From positions 1 to 49,284 of the forward strand of contig JAGNZK010000019.1 in NCBI GenBank assembly GCA_017984435.1: 49,284 bases of DNA, read 5' to 3'. Below, in pieces: positions 27,471 through 35,857 of the stretch. The stretch is from Nitrosomonas sp. (GTDB taxonomy: Bacteria > Pseudomonadota > Gammaproteobacteria > Burkholderiales > Nitrosomonadaceae). A program made the translations under genes and the position numbers. Each line of letters opens with the position of its first letter. Within the stretch, counting starts at the first letter, position 1. The notes beneath the pieces were generated by a model that did no database searches, was not told the origin of the DNA, and worked only from the letters and a program-made list of their open reading frames with translations.

Positions 27471-27495
27471 GTTGTTCTGACGGAATCAGAACAGC
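27471..27495 (+). terminator. hairpin after malic enzyme
   Basis: GTTGTTCTGA (27471-27480) pairs with TCAGAACAGC (27486-27495), 10 bp with one wobble, around loop CGGAA. It starts 28 bases after the stop codon. There is no T run, so it may be a stabilising stem or a non-classical terminator. Confidence 0.45.
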
Positions 27496-27697
27496 AAATC
27501 TATTCAGCTAAGCAACTAATTGAACAACGATAGTTATCATGAGAAGGTGTGAATAGCGGTGTAAAAATGTACCATTGAATCGTATTAATTTTCATGAATA
27601 TTACAGAATAACAGCGCACTTTTCACGCATTATTCGGTACCTTTTTGCTCTGTCATCGGCACATTTTTAGAGCAGAACTGCATGGGTAATATAGGAA

Positions 27698-27787
27698 TGG
27701 TGCCCGGGGCCGGAATCGAACCGGCATGGGCGGTTTAAGCCCGAGGGATTTTAAGTCCCTTGTGTCTACCTATTTCACCACCCGGGC
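27698..27787 (-). tRNA. tRNA-Leu (UAA)
   Basis: On the minus strand the gene begins GCCCGGG at 27787 and ends CCCGGGC, then A and an encoded CCA (27698-27700). The acceptor stem pairs over all seven positions. The anticodon stem AGGGA/TCCCT encloses loop CTTAAAA with anticodon TAA, which reads UUA/UUG. A long variable arm (CGGGCTTAAACCGCCC region) and T-arm GGTTCGATTCC identify it as a class II tRNA for leucine. It is complete, and no integrated element adjoins its 3' end. Confidence 0.95.
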
Positions 27788-28077
27788 GATAGAAACACTA
27801 TTTATTCATCACAACACCCTGATACCACTGGATGTCAATTGCAGGTGGCATTATAACCTGAAGCAAGGTATTTTAATATGGGTTATTGTAAGTGGTGTGC
27901 ATATCTGTGAAATAAAACCTTCTGAGTGATGGTTTACATTAAAGCGATAGGGGAATTATTTTTCTTATGTAAAGGGTATAGTTAAGAAAATAAAGCTTCA
28001 TGGAAATTCCCTATAATATCAGCTACTCTTTTTGTGAATGCGCAGTAAATAGGTTTTTAATATTAATAGGAAGAATC

Positions 28078-29583
28078 ATGATCGACCATATTAAACTTGA
28101 GTTAATGCAGATGGCTAAGTGGTTGAAGAACAAATGCAATTCTGAGAAAATTATTGCTACGGTAGTTTTTGCGGTCACTTTTCCTGTCATGATATTGAGC
28201 ACCTTTGCATTCGCAATGGATGAGAAAGTTTCAACTGCTCAGGATCAAGAAAATGTTGTGATTACGATTTATAACGAAAACCTTGCATTGGTTAAAGATT
28301 CACGCAAGGTTATGTTGGATCAGAATGTTAATAGGTTGGCATGGCGTGATGTTGCTGCTCAGATTCGCCCTGAAACCACGCTATTGCGCAATCTTACCGC
28401 ACCATCCCAGTTTCGTTTGCTGGAACAGAATTTTGATTTCGATCTGCTTACCCCAGCAAAATTATTAGAAAAATACGTTGGTAAGGAAATCACGGTTATT
28501 CGCACCAATTCGGTGACAGGATCTGAAGCCAGTGAAGCAGCCATTGTCCTTTCAACCAATGAAGGTGTTGTTCTGAAATTTAAAGATCGCATTGAAACAG
28601 GGGTGCCAGGACGATTGGTATTTGCAGATGTACCGAAGAATCTTCGTGATAAACCAACCTTGCTGATTTCACTGATTAATTCATCCCAAGGAAAACACGA
28701 TCTTGAGCTTTCCTATCTGACGCATGGATTATCCTGGCACGCTGATTATGTGGCCGCTTTGAATGAAGATGATAGCTTGCTGGATCTCAGTGGTCTGGTA
28801 ACGCTAACCAATCGAAGTGGCATAGCCTATCACAGCGCAGGGTTGCAACTGGTTGCCGGCGATGTGAATCAAATTCAACCGGAACAACGGATTGCCAGAA
28901 AAATGATGGCACAGGCAGCGGAAATGAGTGATGCTGTGCAGATGAAGGAAGAATCACTCTTTGAATATCATCTTTATACTTTGCAACATCCTACTACATT
29001 ATCTGAGAATCAAACTAAACAGGTTGCATTGCTGTCGGCGGCGAATATTCCTCTCAGTAAGGAATATTTATTGCATGGCGCAGATTATTATTATTCTGGA
29101 AGATATGAAACGATTGGCCAGAAGCATAAGATCAGCGTATTGATCAATTTTCGCAATCAAGGTCAGAACTTAGGTATTCCTTTACCGAAAGGTGTTATTC
29201 GTGTTTACAAAAAAGATTTGCAGGGCGATAGCCAATTTGTCGGTGAAGATCGCATTGATCACACACCGAGCAATGAACTGATACGTCTCAAATTGGGTAA
29301 TGCGTTTGATATAACCGCTGACAAAATACAAACCGATTTCCAGCAAATTGCCGGCACGGCGCGTCATGCCAGTATATTTGAAACTGCCTATCAAATCACT
29401 TTGAAAAATGCCAAAAAAGAAGCAGTCACGATACAAGTGCAAGAACCCATACCCGGTGATTGGCAGGTGATAGCGGAATCTTTACCGCATAAGAAACTAA
29501 GCGCAGGTTTGCTTGAATGGAAAGTACCGGTTACCGCGAATAGCGAAACTACGCTGACTTATCGTGTCCGTGTCAAATATTAA
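28078..29583 (+). CDS. exported DUF4139-domain protein
   Basis: The 501-residue protein, started at the ATG with AGGAAG seven bases upstream, has a hydrophobic segment ending STFAFA-MDEK, a late-starting signal peptide. The frame is open 26 codons further to an ATG at 28000, but that one lacks a ribosome site. The body fits DUF4139-type proteins: VVITIYNENLALVKDSRKV near the start (describing a beta-sandwich of unknown ligand), LSYLTHGLSWHADYVA in the middle and VQEPIPGDWQVI with an LTYRVRVKY C-terminus. Function is unknown; export to the periplasm or outer membrane is likely. An IS4/IS3 remnant complex follows about 200 bases downstream. Confidence 0.75.
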   Translation: MIDHIKLELMQMAKWLKNKCNSEKIIATVVFAVTFPVMILSTFAFAMDEKVSTAQDQENVVITIYNENLALVKDSRKVMLDQNVNRLAWRDVAAQIRPETTLLRNLTAPSQFRLLEQNFDFDLLTPAKLLEKYVGKEITVIRTNSVTGSEASEAAIVLSTNEGVVLKFKDRIETGVPGRLVFADVPKNLRDKPTLLISLINSSQGKHDLELSYLTHGLSWHADYVAALNEDDSLLDLSGLVTLTNRSGIAYHSAGLQLVAGDVNQIQPEQRIARKMMAQAAEMSDAVQMKEESLFEYHLYTLQHPTTLSENQTKQVALLSAANIPLSKEYLLHGADYYYSGRYETIGQKHKISVLINFRNQGQNLGIPLPKGVIRVYKKDLQGDSQFVGEDRIDHTPSNELIRLKLGNAFDITADKIQTDFQQIAGTARHASIFETAYQITLKNAKKEAVTIQVQEPIPGDWQVIAESLPHKKLSAGLLEWKVPVTANSETTLTYRVRVKY

Positions 29584-29659
29584 GATTTGGGGCCGTAGTA
29601 GATCAGATTAAATTTGAGTCCAATTTTTCAATATTTTTAGTTGATGTTTAGGTGTTCCA

Positions 29660-29894
29660 TCAGTAGTGTCCGGCAATTTAACCAAGATGATTGTATAAGA
29701 GATTGATCTGTAGAATGAAATAGTATGTTTTTGGATGTCACCGATTTGAAAGCGAATTTTTTGCGAAACTGAAAGTTTCTCTACGTGGTTTCTCATCATG
29801 AACTCAGGCAAATTGGTATTCGCACAACTCATGGAGCATTTACCCCTTCACACATTCCGTCGCTGTGTGCAACGCTACTCCTCCAAATGAGGTA
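29660..29894 (+). mobile_element. left end of an IS4-type (DUF4372) element, truncated
   Basis: This stretch contains a non-coding leader followed by a transposase start at 29798, and it is cut at the IS3 end near 29895. The left boundary is a guess based on AGTGTCCGGCAATTTAACC at about 29664-29682, which looks like an IS end. Nothing on the far side of the IS3 element (after 31151) resumes the transposase, so the rest was deleted. Confidence 0.4.
29798..29890 (+). pseudogene. IS4-type (DUF4372) transposase N-terminus, truncated
   Basis: Thirty codons read MNSGKLVFAQLMEHLPLHTF then RRCVQRYSSK and stop. The Met-Asn-x-Gly-Lys-x-x-Phe-x-Gln-x-Met-x-x-x-Pro-x-x-x-Phe pattern is the conserved start of transposases with an N-terminal DUF4372 domain. 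Similarity ends at the border of the IS3-family element at about 29888, and the final residues and stop come from the junction. Confidence 0.65.
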
Positions 29895-29914
29895 TGCTGA
29901 TTTTCATGGAGTCC
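29895..29914 (+). repeat. left terminal inverted repeat of the IS3 element
   Basis: TGCTGATTTTCATGGAGTCC; matches the reverse complement of 31132-31151 at 13 of 20 positions, strongest in TGCTG and ATGG-GTCC. Confidence 0.5.
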
Positions 29915-29953
29915 GAAGTTTCATAAAATGAGAACATGAAATGGAGGATGGAG

Positions 29954-30253
29954 ATGGAATTACCCCGCGCACAATATAGCCAGGAATTTAGGGAGCAATC
30001 AGTTAAGTTTTTTAAAGAAAGTGGATTAACTTTGGTTGAGGCAGCAAAACGGTTTTCTTTACCGGAAAGCACATTAAAGAATTGGGTTTATGCTGACAAA
30101 CGAGGAGAACTTGCATTGGTAGGTAAGCATCAGAAGCCTCTGACTGAAGTTGAATTAGAGCTGTCCAGAGTTAAACGAGAATTAGCAGAAGTGAAGATGG
30201 AGCGTGACTTTATAAAAAAGTGTGCGACGTATTTCGCGAAGGGGTCGCGGTGA
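29954..30253 (+). CDS. IS3-family transposase OrfA
   Basis: The 99-residue product starts MELPRAQYSQEFREQSVKFF. It has a helix-turn-helix (about 17-45; GLTLVEAAKRFSLPESTLKN) and a leucine-zipper-like coiled coil (about 60-85; ELELSRVKRELAEVKMERDF), the standard OrfA plan for terminal-repeat binding and multimerisation. The ATG at 29954 is chosen because GGAGG lies 6 bases upstream; the frame is open further to 29936. The 3' end contains the A-AAA-AAG shift site and overlaps the orfB GTG (GTGA). Confidence 0.8.
   Translation: MELPRAQYSQEFREQSVKFFKESGLTLVEAAKRFSLPESTLKNWVYADKRGELALVGKHQKPLTEVELELSRVKRELAEVKMERDFIKKCATYFAKGSR
30214..30220 (+). other. programmed -1 frameshift site A_AAA_AAG
   Basis: In the orfA reading frame the bases split as A AAA AAG, the canonical slippery heptamer that lets ribosomes shift back one base to make the OrfAB transposase. 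It lies 34 bases before the orfA stop, inside the orfA/orfB overlap. Confidence 0.75.
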
Positions 30254-31125
30254 GATACGGTCTGATTGAATCGATGCGACAAAAATATCCGATTGCGCTC
30301 ATGTGTCGGACATTTGACGTTTCCGAGAGCGGCTTTCATGTCCAAAGGACTCGCCCGGTCTGTAAACGTAAGCAGGAGAATGCAAGACTGGAAATAGAAA
30401 TACTGGCCGCACACTAACGTACACGGGAGACCTGCAGTTCCGAGCGCTTGCACCATGACTTGGCGGATCACGCAGTACAAACCACGCCATACCGCGTTAG
30501 AACATTGCGCAAGAAATTGAACTTGCGTTGTAAGCAAAAACTGAAATTCAAGGCGACCACCGATTCTAAACATCATTTACCGGTTGCGCCCAATACTCTG
30601 AACCGGGAATTTGCTGTTAACGCACCTGATAAAGTGTGGGTCAGTGACATCACTTACATCCCTACAGACGAAGGTTGGCTGTATTTGGCTGGCGTAAAGG
30701 ATCTGTTTAATGGAGAACTGGTAGGCTATGCCATGAATGAGAGAATGACCAGGAGCCTGGTTATACAGGCATTATTTCGTGCAACAGCGAAAAAACATCC
30801 GGACAAAGGACTCATTGCTCACTCAGATCGCGGCAGCCAATACTGTGCACATGATTACCATAATTTATTACAACAATTTGGCATGATCGCTTCCATGAGT
30901 CGCAAGGGTGACTGTTATGATAATGCTCCGATGGAAAGCTTCTGGGGAATACTTAAAACCGAACTGGTACATCATCGGAGATTCAAAACACGGCAACAAG
31001 CCATTCAGGAGATTACCGAATATATCGAAATTTTCTATAACCGGCAGAGAAAACAGAAAAAGCTGGGCTATTTGTCACCAGTACAATTTACGCAGCTATA
31101 CTATGCAAATCTAGCCGCAGCTTAA
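30250..31125 (+). pseudogene. IS3-family transposase OrfB with in-frame stop
   Basis: The frame carries HTH_21 and integrase-core sequence: MRQKYPIALMCRTFDVSESG, then HHDLADHAVQTTPYRVRTLR, the catalytic Asp residues in WVSDITYI and AHSDRGSQY, and the Glu in MESFWGILKTEL. At 30415-30417 the sequence EILAAH is followed by TAA where related transposases have Gln, then RTRET continues in the same frame; a single C-to-T change would explain it. The stretch before the stop is also diverged (SGFHVQRTRP). Both parts are otherwise open, so decay is recent. Confidence 0.8.
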
Positions 31126-31131
31126 ACACAT

Positions 31132-31151
31132 GGACCCCATTTTTGACAGCA
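31132..31151 (-). repeat. right terminal inverted repeat of the IS3 element
   Basis: Read on the minus strand: TGCTGTCAAAAATGGGGTCC, partner of the left repeat. The spot lies just after the orfB stop. Confidence 0.5.
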
Positions 31152-31519
31152 CACACCATGTGGCACAGTTGAAAAAAACCGCATAATAAGCGCGTTAAGA
31201 TATACGAATTACCGGGGCAAGGTCAGTTTTGAGATACCGCTTTACTATATACATCACAATACTATTATTTGGAGAATTAGAGAGTATATTATCTGTTTAT
31301 TCGACGTTTTCTATGAAAAGTACAGAGTTTATAATGTGTGATATTAGATATATGATTTATAATAATATTTGTAGGTGTTCGCTCGAAGATTAAAGTTTTT
31401 TATTTAATTGTCGTAGCTGATTAGAAATGGTTGTATGGTTTATGATGGCTACGGTTTTGTGGTGAATCAGTGAGTTTGAGATTGCTTCATTATATTTGTA
31501 ATCATAAAGGAAAGATTCT
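31152..31519. other. non-coding stretch upstream of the exopolysaccharide locus
   Basis: 368 AT-rich bases between the IS3 end and epsD with no recognisable gene. It must hold the epsD promoter unless transcription comes from the IS. TTGAGA at about 31471 with a 17-base gap to TAATCA is a weak sigma-70-like pair close to the start codon; I do not consider it proven. Confidence 0.4.
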
Positions 31520-32488
31520 ATGGTATTGACACATACACAGATTAGATTAACGGCACTGGCACTGACTCTTGTTTTGGTTTTTTCAGCTTGTGGCAATCAA
31601 TCAAAGGATAAAGAGAAAAAATCTGGGCAGGCATTAGTGAGTGTCAACGGTAAGGAAGTCACTACACTCCAACTTAATGATGAAATAAGGCGTGCTGGTG
31701 TTCGAGCTGATCAATACGAAACTGCCAATAAGCAATTGTTAGAGTCGTTAATTGCTCGCCAACTAATTGTGGATGAAGCTATGCGTAATAAGCTTGATCG
31801 GACTCCTGACGTTATGCAAGCACGCGAGCGAGCAAATGCTCAGATTATTGCACATGCGTATTTGCAAGGTATAACGGGTAAAGTTATTAAACCATCAAAG
31901 GAAGAGATTGATGATTATTTTCAGAAGCATCCGGAGTACTTTGCACAGCGTAAGCAATTCGATTTGACGATAGTACGTGTTGCTACTAATGACCTTACTA
32001 ATGAACTAAAAGTAATTGTGGGTGCTGCTAAGTCTCTTGATGAAGTTGCAGTTTGGCTTGACAAGCATAATGTTCAATATTTCCGTAGTTTGGCATCGCG
32101 GAGTACTACTGATCTGCCATCGGATATGGCGACCATGATGCAAAAGAAAGGTAAAGGTCATATTTTTATTCTTAATGAACAAGAGGGTAGTCTGTTGATT
32201 TCAATTAATGCAATTAAAGATAGTCCTATTACAGTCACTGTTGCTGCACCACAAATTGAAAGGTATCTGGTAAATCAGAAATACAAACAAGCAACTGATG
32301 CAGAAATTGCTCGTTTGCGTTCATTAGCAACAATAGAATATCTTAATGCTCAGACATCAGTATCCGATGTAGAGAAGCCTATTACTCAATCAACAATGAT
32401 AATAATGCCTGATTCGGCAAATAATTTAACTCTGCCTGGACCAAGTTCAGAGGGATTAATTGAACGTGGTATCATGGGGTTAAAATAA
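31520..32488 (+). CDS. epsD: EpsD-family peptidyl-prolyl isomerase-like lipoprotein
   Basis: A 322-residue lipoprotein: signal peptide with lipobox FSAC (lipidated Cys24), a SurA-like N-terminal region (VSVNGKEVTTLQLNDEIRRA, about 42-61) and a degenerate parvulin-like part (about 140-250). It matches the EpsD family found at the head of betaproteobacterial exopolysaccharide loci with exosortase B. It probably acts in the periplasm or at the outer membrane as a chaperone for export parts. Isomerase activity is not assured because the parvulin core looks weak. AAAGGAAAG precedes the ATG. First gene of the locus, 64 bases before epsE. Confidence 0.82.
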   Translation: MVLTHTQIRLTALALTLVLVFSACGNQSKDKEKKSGQALVSVNGKEVTTLQLNDEIRRAGVRADQYETANKQLLESLIARQLIVDEAMRNKLDRTPDVMQARERANAQIIAHAYLQGITGKVIKPSKEEIDDYFQKHPEYFAQRKQFDLTIVRVATNDLTNELKVIVGAAKSLDEVAVWLDKHNVQYFRSLASRSTTDLPSDMATMMQKKGKGHIFILNEQEGSLLISINAIKDSPITVTVAAPQIERYLVNQKYKQATDAEIARLRSLATIEYLNAQTSVSDVEKPITQSTMIIMPDSANNLTLPGPSSEGLIERGIMGLK

Positions 32489-32552
32489 AATTATATTGTT
32501 TTTTGATTAATATGGTATGAATTAAGTGATTATAAGTTAATGGATATTTGTT

Positions 32553-33356
32553 ATGAATAAAGCAAAGCTACTAGTAGTAATTTTCTCGTTATTGTGGATG
32601 ACGTGTATTGACAGTATCGCTGCGGGTGAAACGAAGACAAGTGTATTGGGGCCTGGAGATGTATTAAAAATATTTGTTTATGGACATCCCGATCTTACAA
32701 CTGAAACGAAAGTGAATGAAACGGGAAACATAACTTTTCCTCTGTTAGGTGAAGTACTAGTAGACGGATTAACTCCATCTGCAGCTGAGAGAAAGATAGT
32801 TAATCTACTGGAAAGTAGAGATATTATACGTAAGCCTCAAGTAAATATCATTGCTGCTTCGCTACAGAGTCAAATGGTATCGGTACTTGGTTACGTTCGT
32901 AATCAAGGGCGTTATCCTATCGAAGGTAAACGCAGTTTGACTGATATTCTTGCCATGGCAGGAGGAATAATCCCTGATGGGGGAGAAATAGTTACCTTAA
33001 TTCGCGCAGATGGAAATAAATCCACTAAAGAAGTGATTGACGTGCTAGAAATGATTCGCTTTAGTGATTTAAATCGAAATTTGAATATACGAAGTGATGA
33101 TCTTATCTATGTTGAACGAGCTCCACGTTTCTATATCTATGGCGAAGTGCAACGTGCTGGAGCTTATAGGCTTGAACGTAATATGACAGTTATACAGGCA
33201 CTATCAGTTGGAGGAGGGTTAACTCAGAGAGGCACTGAACGTGGTTTGCGGATTCAGCGTAGAGATGCAGAAGGTAATTTACAGATACTTACTGTTAATC
33301 CTAGTGATTTGATTCAACCAGATGATGTTATATATATCAGGGAAAGCTTATTTTAA
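32553..33356 (+). CDS. epsE: polysaccharide export protein EpsE (Wza-like OPX)
   Basis: The 267-residue protein has a cleavable signal peptide (AAG-ETK, about 24) without a lipobox Cys. A Poly_export domain follows (about 30-112; LGPGDVLKIFVYGHPDLT, GNITFPLLGEV), then two SLBB-type beta-grasp repeats (about 115-175 and 195-255; VSVLGYVRNQGRYPI, FYIYGEVQRAGAYRL). OPX proteins form the periplasmic and outer-membrane channel for surface polysaccharides; lack of the long C-terminal helix suggests a separate outer-membrane partner. The position after epsD and before epsF is standard. Confidence 0.92.
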   Translation: MNKAKLLVVIFSLLWMTCIDSIAAGETKTSVLGPGDVLKIFVYGHPDLTTETKVNETGNITFPLLGEVLVDGLTPSAAERKIVNLLESRDIIRKPQVNIIAASLQSQMVSVLGYVRNQGRYPIEGKRSLTDILAMAGGIIPDGGEIVTLIRADGNKSTKEVIDVLEMIRFSDLNRNLNIRSDDLIYVERAPRFYIYGEVQRAGAYRLERNMTVIQALSVGGGLTQRGTERGLRIQRRDAEGNLQILTVNPSDLIQPDDVIYIRESLF

Positions 33357-33543
33357 TTTTTTTCTGAGTACCTTGGAATTCCTTTTTGCTAAGGGGTTAT
33401 TGATTCTAGTATTTAATTGTGGAATTAGATTAGTTGCTTGCAAATATACAGTTAATCGATTGTTTTTTAAGGTAATAAAGTTTGGAAAGATTTGATTAAT
33501 GCAACTTAACATAACTCAGATTGAAATGAGATTTTAAATAAAT

Positions 33544-34929
33544 ATGAATTATTCTCGATTGCTTCTTATTTTACTAGCTCGTCGCAAGATTATTTTGTTT
33601 GCGCTTATTGTGACTGTATTGACTGCTTTAATGGTGAGTTTGTTACTGCCCAAAAGTTATAAATCGACAGCAACGTTAGTGCTAACTTATAAAGGGCCTG
33701 ATCCCGTAACAGGACTTACTCTAACAGCGCAGCAGACGACAGGTTATATGGCAACACAGTTGGATGTTATTAAAAGCTTTAAAACTGCGTTAATGGTGAT
33801 AGATCAACTTAAACTTGATCAGAGTGAAATTGTAAAAAGAAACTATGCAGATAGCAAAACTAATATGGAGTTACGGGATTGGTTGGCAACTTTTCTTCTT
33901 AGAAATTTAGATGTTGAAACTTCACGGGATAGCAGTGTCATTCGTGTAAATTTTAAAAGTACAGATGCTGAATTTGCTTCTATCATTGCCAATGCTTTTG
34001 CAAATGCTTATCAAGAGATTAGTATTCGTCTTACGGTAGAGCCTTCACAGAGGGCGGCAGCCTATTTTACAGATCAGCTTAATGTGTTGCGTGACAGGTT
34101 AGATGCAGCACAGAAAAGATTAACAGCTTACCAATATGATAAAGGGATTGTCGATGCAGATTTTCGTCTTGACGTTGAAACAAGGCGTTTAAATGACCTG
34201 TCTAGTCAACTGGTAATCGCTCAAGCGGAGTTGATAGGAACAGGGGTAGAACGAGATGACAAGAATCGTGGTAATGAAACTCATAGTATTATTAGAAGTA
34301 CAATGATTAATAACCTAAAAATGAGTTTGTCGCAAGCTGAATCTAGGTTCTCAGAGATTTCTCATAAACTGGGGCACAATCATCCTAGCTATGCGGGAGC
34401 AAAAGCGGAGATGGAAAAGCTAAGATCTGAGCTTAATAAGCATATAAGATCTACTACACAAGATGCTATCAATCAGGAAGCTGAGATTCGTACGGCACTT
34501 GAGGAACAGAAAGCTAAAGTGCTGACTCTTAATCGTGGGAGGGATGAGCTTCGGCTTCTTACGAGAGAAGTGGAGGGTGCGCAACATGCATATGATAGTG
34601 CTATGCAACGTTTAAACCAAACCAATCTTGAAGGACAATCCAACTTGTCGAGTGTATCTATACTAGATATCGCAAAAATTCCAGACACGCCGGACAGCCC
34701 TAAGTTGTTGCTCAATATGGTTTTATCAGTATTTTTGGGTGTTTTGCTAGGACTAGGAGCTGGTTTGCTTACAGAAATGCTTGATCAACGTGTGCGTTCA
34801 GTAGAGGATTTAGTGAATATACTCCAAGCACCTGTTCTCGGCGTAATAAAGTGGGGAGCACCTGAGCAGAGACGTCGACAATTAGCGTGGCCACAATTAA
34901 TACGAAGAGTTAATCTAAGCTTAAAGTAG
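33544..34929 (+). CDS. epsF: chain length determinant protein EpsF (Wzz/GNVR type)
   Basis: A 461-residue inner-membrane co-polymerase: a helix near 15-35, a long periplasmic domain with coiled coil (about 175-370) and a second helix near 393-415 preceded by the Pro-rich motif PDTPDSPKLLLN. It ends in a short cytoplasmic tail. It regulates chain length and links the polymerase to the export channel, working with EpsG. epsG follows 9 bases later; a 187-base gap with no gene separates it from epsE. Confidence 0.92.
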   Translation: MNYSRLLLILLARRKIILFALIVTVLTALMVSLLLPKSYKSTATLVLTYKGPDPVTGLTLTAQQTTGYMATQLDVIKSFKTALMVIDQLKLDQSEIVKRNYADSKTNMELRDWLATFLLRNLDVETSRDSSVIRVNFKSTDAEFASIIANAFANAYQEISIRLTVEPSQRAAAYFTDQLNVLRDRLDAAQKRLTAYQYDKGIVDADFRLDVETRRLNDLSSQLVIAQAELIGTGVERDDKNRGNETHSIIRSTMINNLKMSLSQAESRFSEISHKLGHNHPSYAGAKAEMEKLRSELNKHIRSTTQDAINQEAEIRTALEEQKAKVLTLNRGRDELRLLTREVEGAQHAYDSAMQRLNQTNLEGQSNLSSVSILDIAKIPDTPDSPKLLLNMVLSVFLGVLLGLGAGLLTEMLDQRVRSVEDLVNILQAPVLGVIKWGAPEQRRRQLAWPQLIRRVNLSLK

Positions 34930-34938
34930 GAAAAAATA

Positions 34939-35844
34939 ATGGATACCTCAAACTCCTCAGAAACGCCGAAATTTAGTGATTCTATTTCTGTTAGTACAAA
35001 TGCATCATCCCTTCGTAAGTTTAGTATAGGGCGCATTCTGCTGGATATGGGAAAAATTACGCCAGTTGAAGCAGAGCGTATATTGTGTTTACAGAAAGAA
35101 AGTGGTTTGCGTTTTGGTGATGCCGCACTTAAATTAGGTTTAATTACTGAAGCAGATATTCAGTTAGTGTTAGCGCAGCAGTTTGATTATCCCTATTTAT
35201 TACCAGGTCAGGGAAACCACCCTCCAGAGCTAGTGGTCGCTTACCAACCATTCGGTGCTCAAGTAGAAGTTTTTCGTGCGGTACGTAGTCAACTGATGCT
35301 GCGTTGGTTTACTTCAGGGCATAAAGCATTGGCAGTTGTTGGTTATAATCCTAATGATGGAATGAGTCTTTTTACCGCTAATCTTGCGGTAGTATTTTCA
35401 CAATTGGGGGAGAGAACGTTACTAATTGATGCCAATTTACGTTGTCCACAACAGCACGAAATTTTCAACCTAAGAAATAAACAAGGCTTATCTGATGTTC
35501 TTGCTGATCGCGCTAATATTTTTGAGGTAATTTCGAAGATAGAATCTTTTGTTGATCTATCTGTTTTACCAGCAGGAACGCTTCCACCTAATCCTTTGGA
35601 ACTTCTTAATCGTACCTCGTTTGATGAATTGAATGATCAGCTTGCGAATCATTTTGATGTTATTCTTTATGATACTTTAGCTTTTTCAAGTGGTGTAGAT
35701 GCATTAGCTATCGCTTCTCGTACAGATGGTGTATTAATAGTTGCTCATAAGAACGACACTCGTGTAAATGATATTAATAACATGAGTGAACAGCTTAAGC
35801 ATAGTGGCGCTGAAATTGTCGGCTCTGTATTAATTGATTTCTAA
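34939..35844 (+). CDS. epsG: EpsG tyrosine-kinase homologue with altered Walker A
   Basis: A 301-residue BY-kinase/ParA-like protein with the EpsG plan: an N-terminal MshEN-like region (about 29-90; IGRILLDMGKITPVEAERIL) and a P-loop ATPase domain (about 105-301). The nucleotide-binding motifs look weakened: the loop is GYNPNDGMS (135-143) with Met142 where Lys, or Arg in many EpsG proteins, is expected. Walker A' is LLIDANLR (Asn for the second Asp), and the Walker B-like motif is ILYDTLAF without the usual DTPP. No Tyr-rich tail is present. It may be a non-catalytic partner of EpsF. AGGAAA precedes the ATG. Confidence 0.85.
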   Translation: MDTSNSSETPKFSDSISVSTNASSLRKFSIGRILLDMGKITPVEAERILCLQKESGLRFGDAALKLGLITEADIQLVLAQQFDYPYLLPGQGNHPPELVVAYQPFGAQVEVFRAVRSQLMLRWFTSGHKALAVVGYNPNDGMSLFTANLAVVFSQLGERTLLIDANLRCPQQHEIFNLRNKQGLSDVLADRANIFEVISKIESFVDLSVLPAGTLPPNPLELLNRTSFDELNDQLANHFDVILYDTLAFSSGVDALAIASRTDGVLIVAHKNDTRVNDINNMSEQLKHSGAEIVGSVLIDF

Positions 35845-35857
35845 TAAATAATTAATT

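Larger units (their letters stand above)
29895..31151 (+). mobile_element. IS3-family insertion sequence, about 1257 bases, decayed
   Basis: The element carries the typical two-frame layout: orfA, a slippery heptamer, and orfB in the -1 frame with a DDE integrase core. Imperfect terminal repeats were found by eye at 29895-29914 and 31132-31151 (13 of 20 match, both starting TGCTG). The overall length suits IS3 members. No clear target duplication flanks the ends (GTA on the left, CAC on the right). An in-frame stop in orfB means the copy cannot make full-length transposase without read-through. Confidence 0.75.
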
